This document shows positions 13,966 through 14,906 of a stretch of 14,906 nucleotides of DNA, in pieces (position 1 is the stretch's first letter; every line of letters starts with the position of its first letter). The position numbers and the translations under genes were made by a program. The DNA is taken from NCBI GenBank assembly GCA_937870675.1, contig CALMZN010000051.1, forward strand, positions 1 through 14,906. The letters are read 5' to 3'. The notes under the pieces were generated by a model, which worked only from the letters and a program-made list of their open reading frames with translations, had not been told where the DNA came from and made no database searches. Origin of the DNA: an uncultured bacterium. Its GTDB lineage: Bacteria > Patescibacteriota > Patescibacteriia > UBA1558 > GWA2-36-10.

Positions 13966-14906
13966 TTATATATCGCGCATACCCAAACCAATAGCCACGG
14001 ACATGCGTGGACCGATCTCGTGCAAAACTGGCTTCAAGTCCATGGGGTAGATCACTCTATCCCAAGGATCGCCAATCACCACTGGTAAATTCAAAATCGT
14101 ACTCAAATACTGGGGCAAATTTGGCAAAAAAGCGCTACCGCCAGTCAAAACAATTTTATCAATCATGGAGTTGCCTAAGCGCTGATAACTGTCAAAAATA
14201 AATTTTATTTCATTGATGACTGGGGTCAAGGACTTCTCAATAACTTCTGGTATATTCTGCGTACTACCGGCTGACAAGCCAAAATCCCGTTTGAACTGCT
14301 CAGCGCGATCTTGGTTGATGTTCAAGCTATTCATAATGGCCTTAGTGATTGACTCGCCACCAGTATCAATACCACGGTTTAAGACGGGCACTCCTTCTTC
14401 AATAATACAAATATCTGAATTGCTAGCGCCAATATCCACCACCATAACCGTGGACAAATCATTGCCAATCAAAGAGCGTGACAAAGCAAAGGCCTCGGTC
14501 TCCAAACTCAACAGATTAAGCTTGGCTTTTCTGAATATATCAATATAGCGAGCGACTAAATTTTTTGGCGCGGCCGTCAATAAAATACGATAATTTTTGT
14601 CATCATCTTTTTTGGCTGCGCTTTGATTTTTTACCAAATCAATGCCTGCTACCGGAGTAGCAGTCGCCACTGATTTTTTCCTCTTGCCCAATATCTTGTG
14701 ATCCAAGATCATTTCTTCAATAGGCACAGGAATAAATTTTTTGGCTTCCCACTTGATAGCCGCTTGCAAATCTTTTTTGGGCATGGGTGGCAAAGTGATA
14801 ATAAAATTGAACACCGAAAAAGTAGGTAGCGCGGCTACTACCTGTTTGGTTTCCATTTTGGATTTGTGAGCAATCAAGTTAATATAATCAGCAATAGCTT
14901 GATTGT
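13966..14906 (-). CDS. pilM: PilM, actin-like alignment complex protein (5' end outside the window)
   Basis: PilM is a cytoplasmic actin-like ATP-binding protein that holds the N-terminus of PilN. The frame is open to the right edge. The TTG at 14875 is in frame but is not the likely start, because conserved PilM sequence continues upstream (NQAIADYINLI). About 35 to 40 N-terminal residues, including the first phosphate loop, are therefore missing. Visible motifs are LPPMPKKDLQAAIKWEA and FIPVPIEEMILD (typical of PilM), VMVVDIGASNSDICII (second phosphate loop), NRGIDTGGESIT and IVLTGGSAFLPNL (adenosine motif). A Lys/Ser-rich insertion of about 30 residues after LDHKILG is longer than in proteobacterial PilM. 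It is the first gene of the operon as seen here. Any promoter lies beyond the window. Confidence 0.95.
   Translation of the reverse strand, partial: NQAIADYINLIAHKSKMETKQVVAALPTFSVFNFIITLPPMPKKDLQAAIKWEAKKFIPVPIEEMILDHKILGKRKKSVATATPVAGIDLVKNQSAAKKDDDKNYRILLTAAPKNLVARYIDIFRKAKLNLLSLETEAFALSRSLIGNDLSTVMVVDIGASNSDICIIEEGVPVLNRGIDTGGESITKAIMNSLNINQDRAEQFKRDFGLSAGSTQNIPEVIEKSLTPVINEIKFIFDSYQRLGNSMIDKIVLTGGSAFLPNLPQYLSTILNLPVVIGDPWDRVIYPMDLKPVLHEIGPRMSVAIGLGMRDI

Noticed and set aside
1..14906. Alternative genetic code with TGA as glycine
   Set aside because: TGA serves as a stop in ATGA overlaps (3381-3384, 11397-11400) and at the pilD end, and I saw no in-frame TGA inside the conserved genes.

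Overview
The window is almost entirely a type IV pilus (T4P) gene cluster. Every gene is on the minus strand, so the cluster reads from right to left. It ends at the left edge in a DNA ligase gene. The DNA is AT-rich and tightly packed: most gaps are 2 to 14 bases and several genes overlap by ATGA. Ribosome binding sites are mostly absent, no outer-membrane secretin is present, and the pilins are divergent. Together these suggest a Candidate Phyla Radiation (Patescibacteria, Parcubacteria-like) genome. That assignment is inferred from gene content and style, since no 16S rRNA or other marker is present. TGA is used as a stop in ATGA overlaps, which argues against the Gracilibacteria/SR1 code.

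Right part (about 6990-14906): pilM (its beginning lies outside the window), pilN, pilO, a small membrane protein in the pilP position, pilB (extension ATPase), a CheY-like single-domain response regulator, a PilT-like ATPase and pilC (platform protein). PilM/N/O/P-like form the inner-membrane alignment complex, PilC is the platform and PilB the motor. The PilT-like protein has lost the key residues of Walker A, the Asp box, Walker B and the His box, while PilB keeps all of them. The response regulator between the two motors suggests phosphorylation-linked control of the pilus.

Middle part (about 5778-6990): the major pilin gene has its own extended -10 promoter, a hairpin in the leader, the only strong Shine-Dalgarno sequence in the cluster and a rho-independent terminator. 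Next comes a small pilin-like gene that lacks a prepilin cleavage site. It is flanked by two 33-base hairpin repeats that are exact reverse complements of each other. It has its own promoter, so the right-hand hairpin should sit at the 5' end of its mRNA.

Left part (1-5777): pilD (prepilin peptidase, with a nearly leaderless promoter) is followed by four minor pilins. These are a GspH/FimT-like pilin carrying a C-terminal Myxococcus-type disulfide-rich domain, a PilV/GspI-like, a PilW/GspJ-like and a PilX/GspK-like pilin. They would form the initiation and tip complex. Four bases later ligA (NAD-dependent DNA ligase) begins, and it runs off the left edge inside its BRCT domain.

The points most worth a second look are the degenerate PilT, the repeat-flanked pilin-like cassette, the pilin with the disulfide-rich tail, and the very long cytoplasmic region of PilN with a duplicated module.
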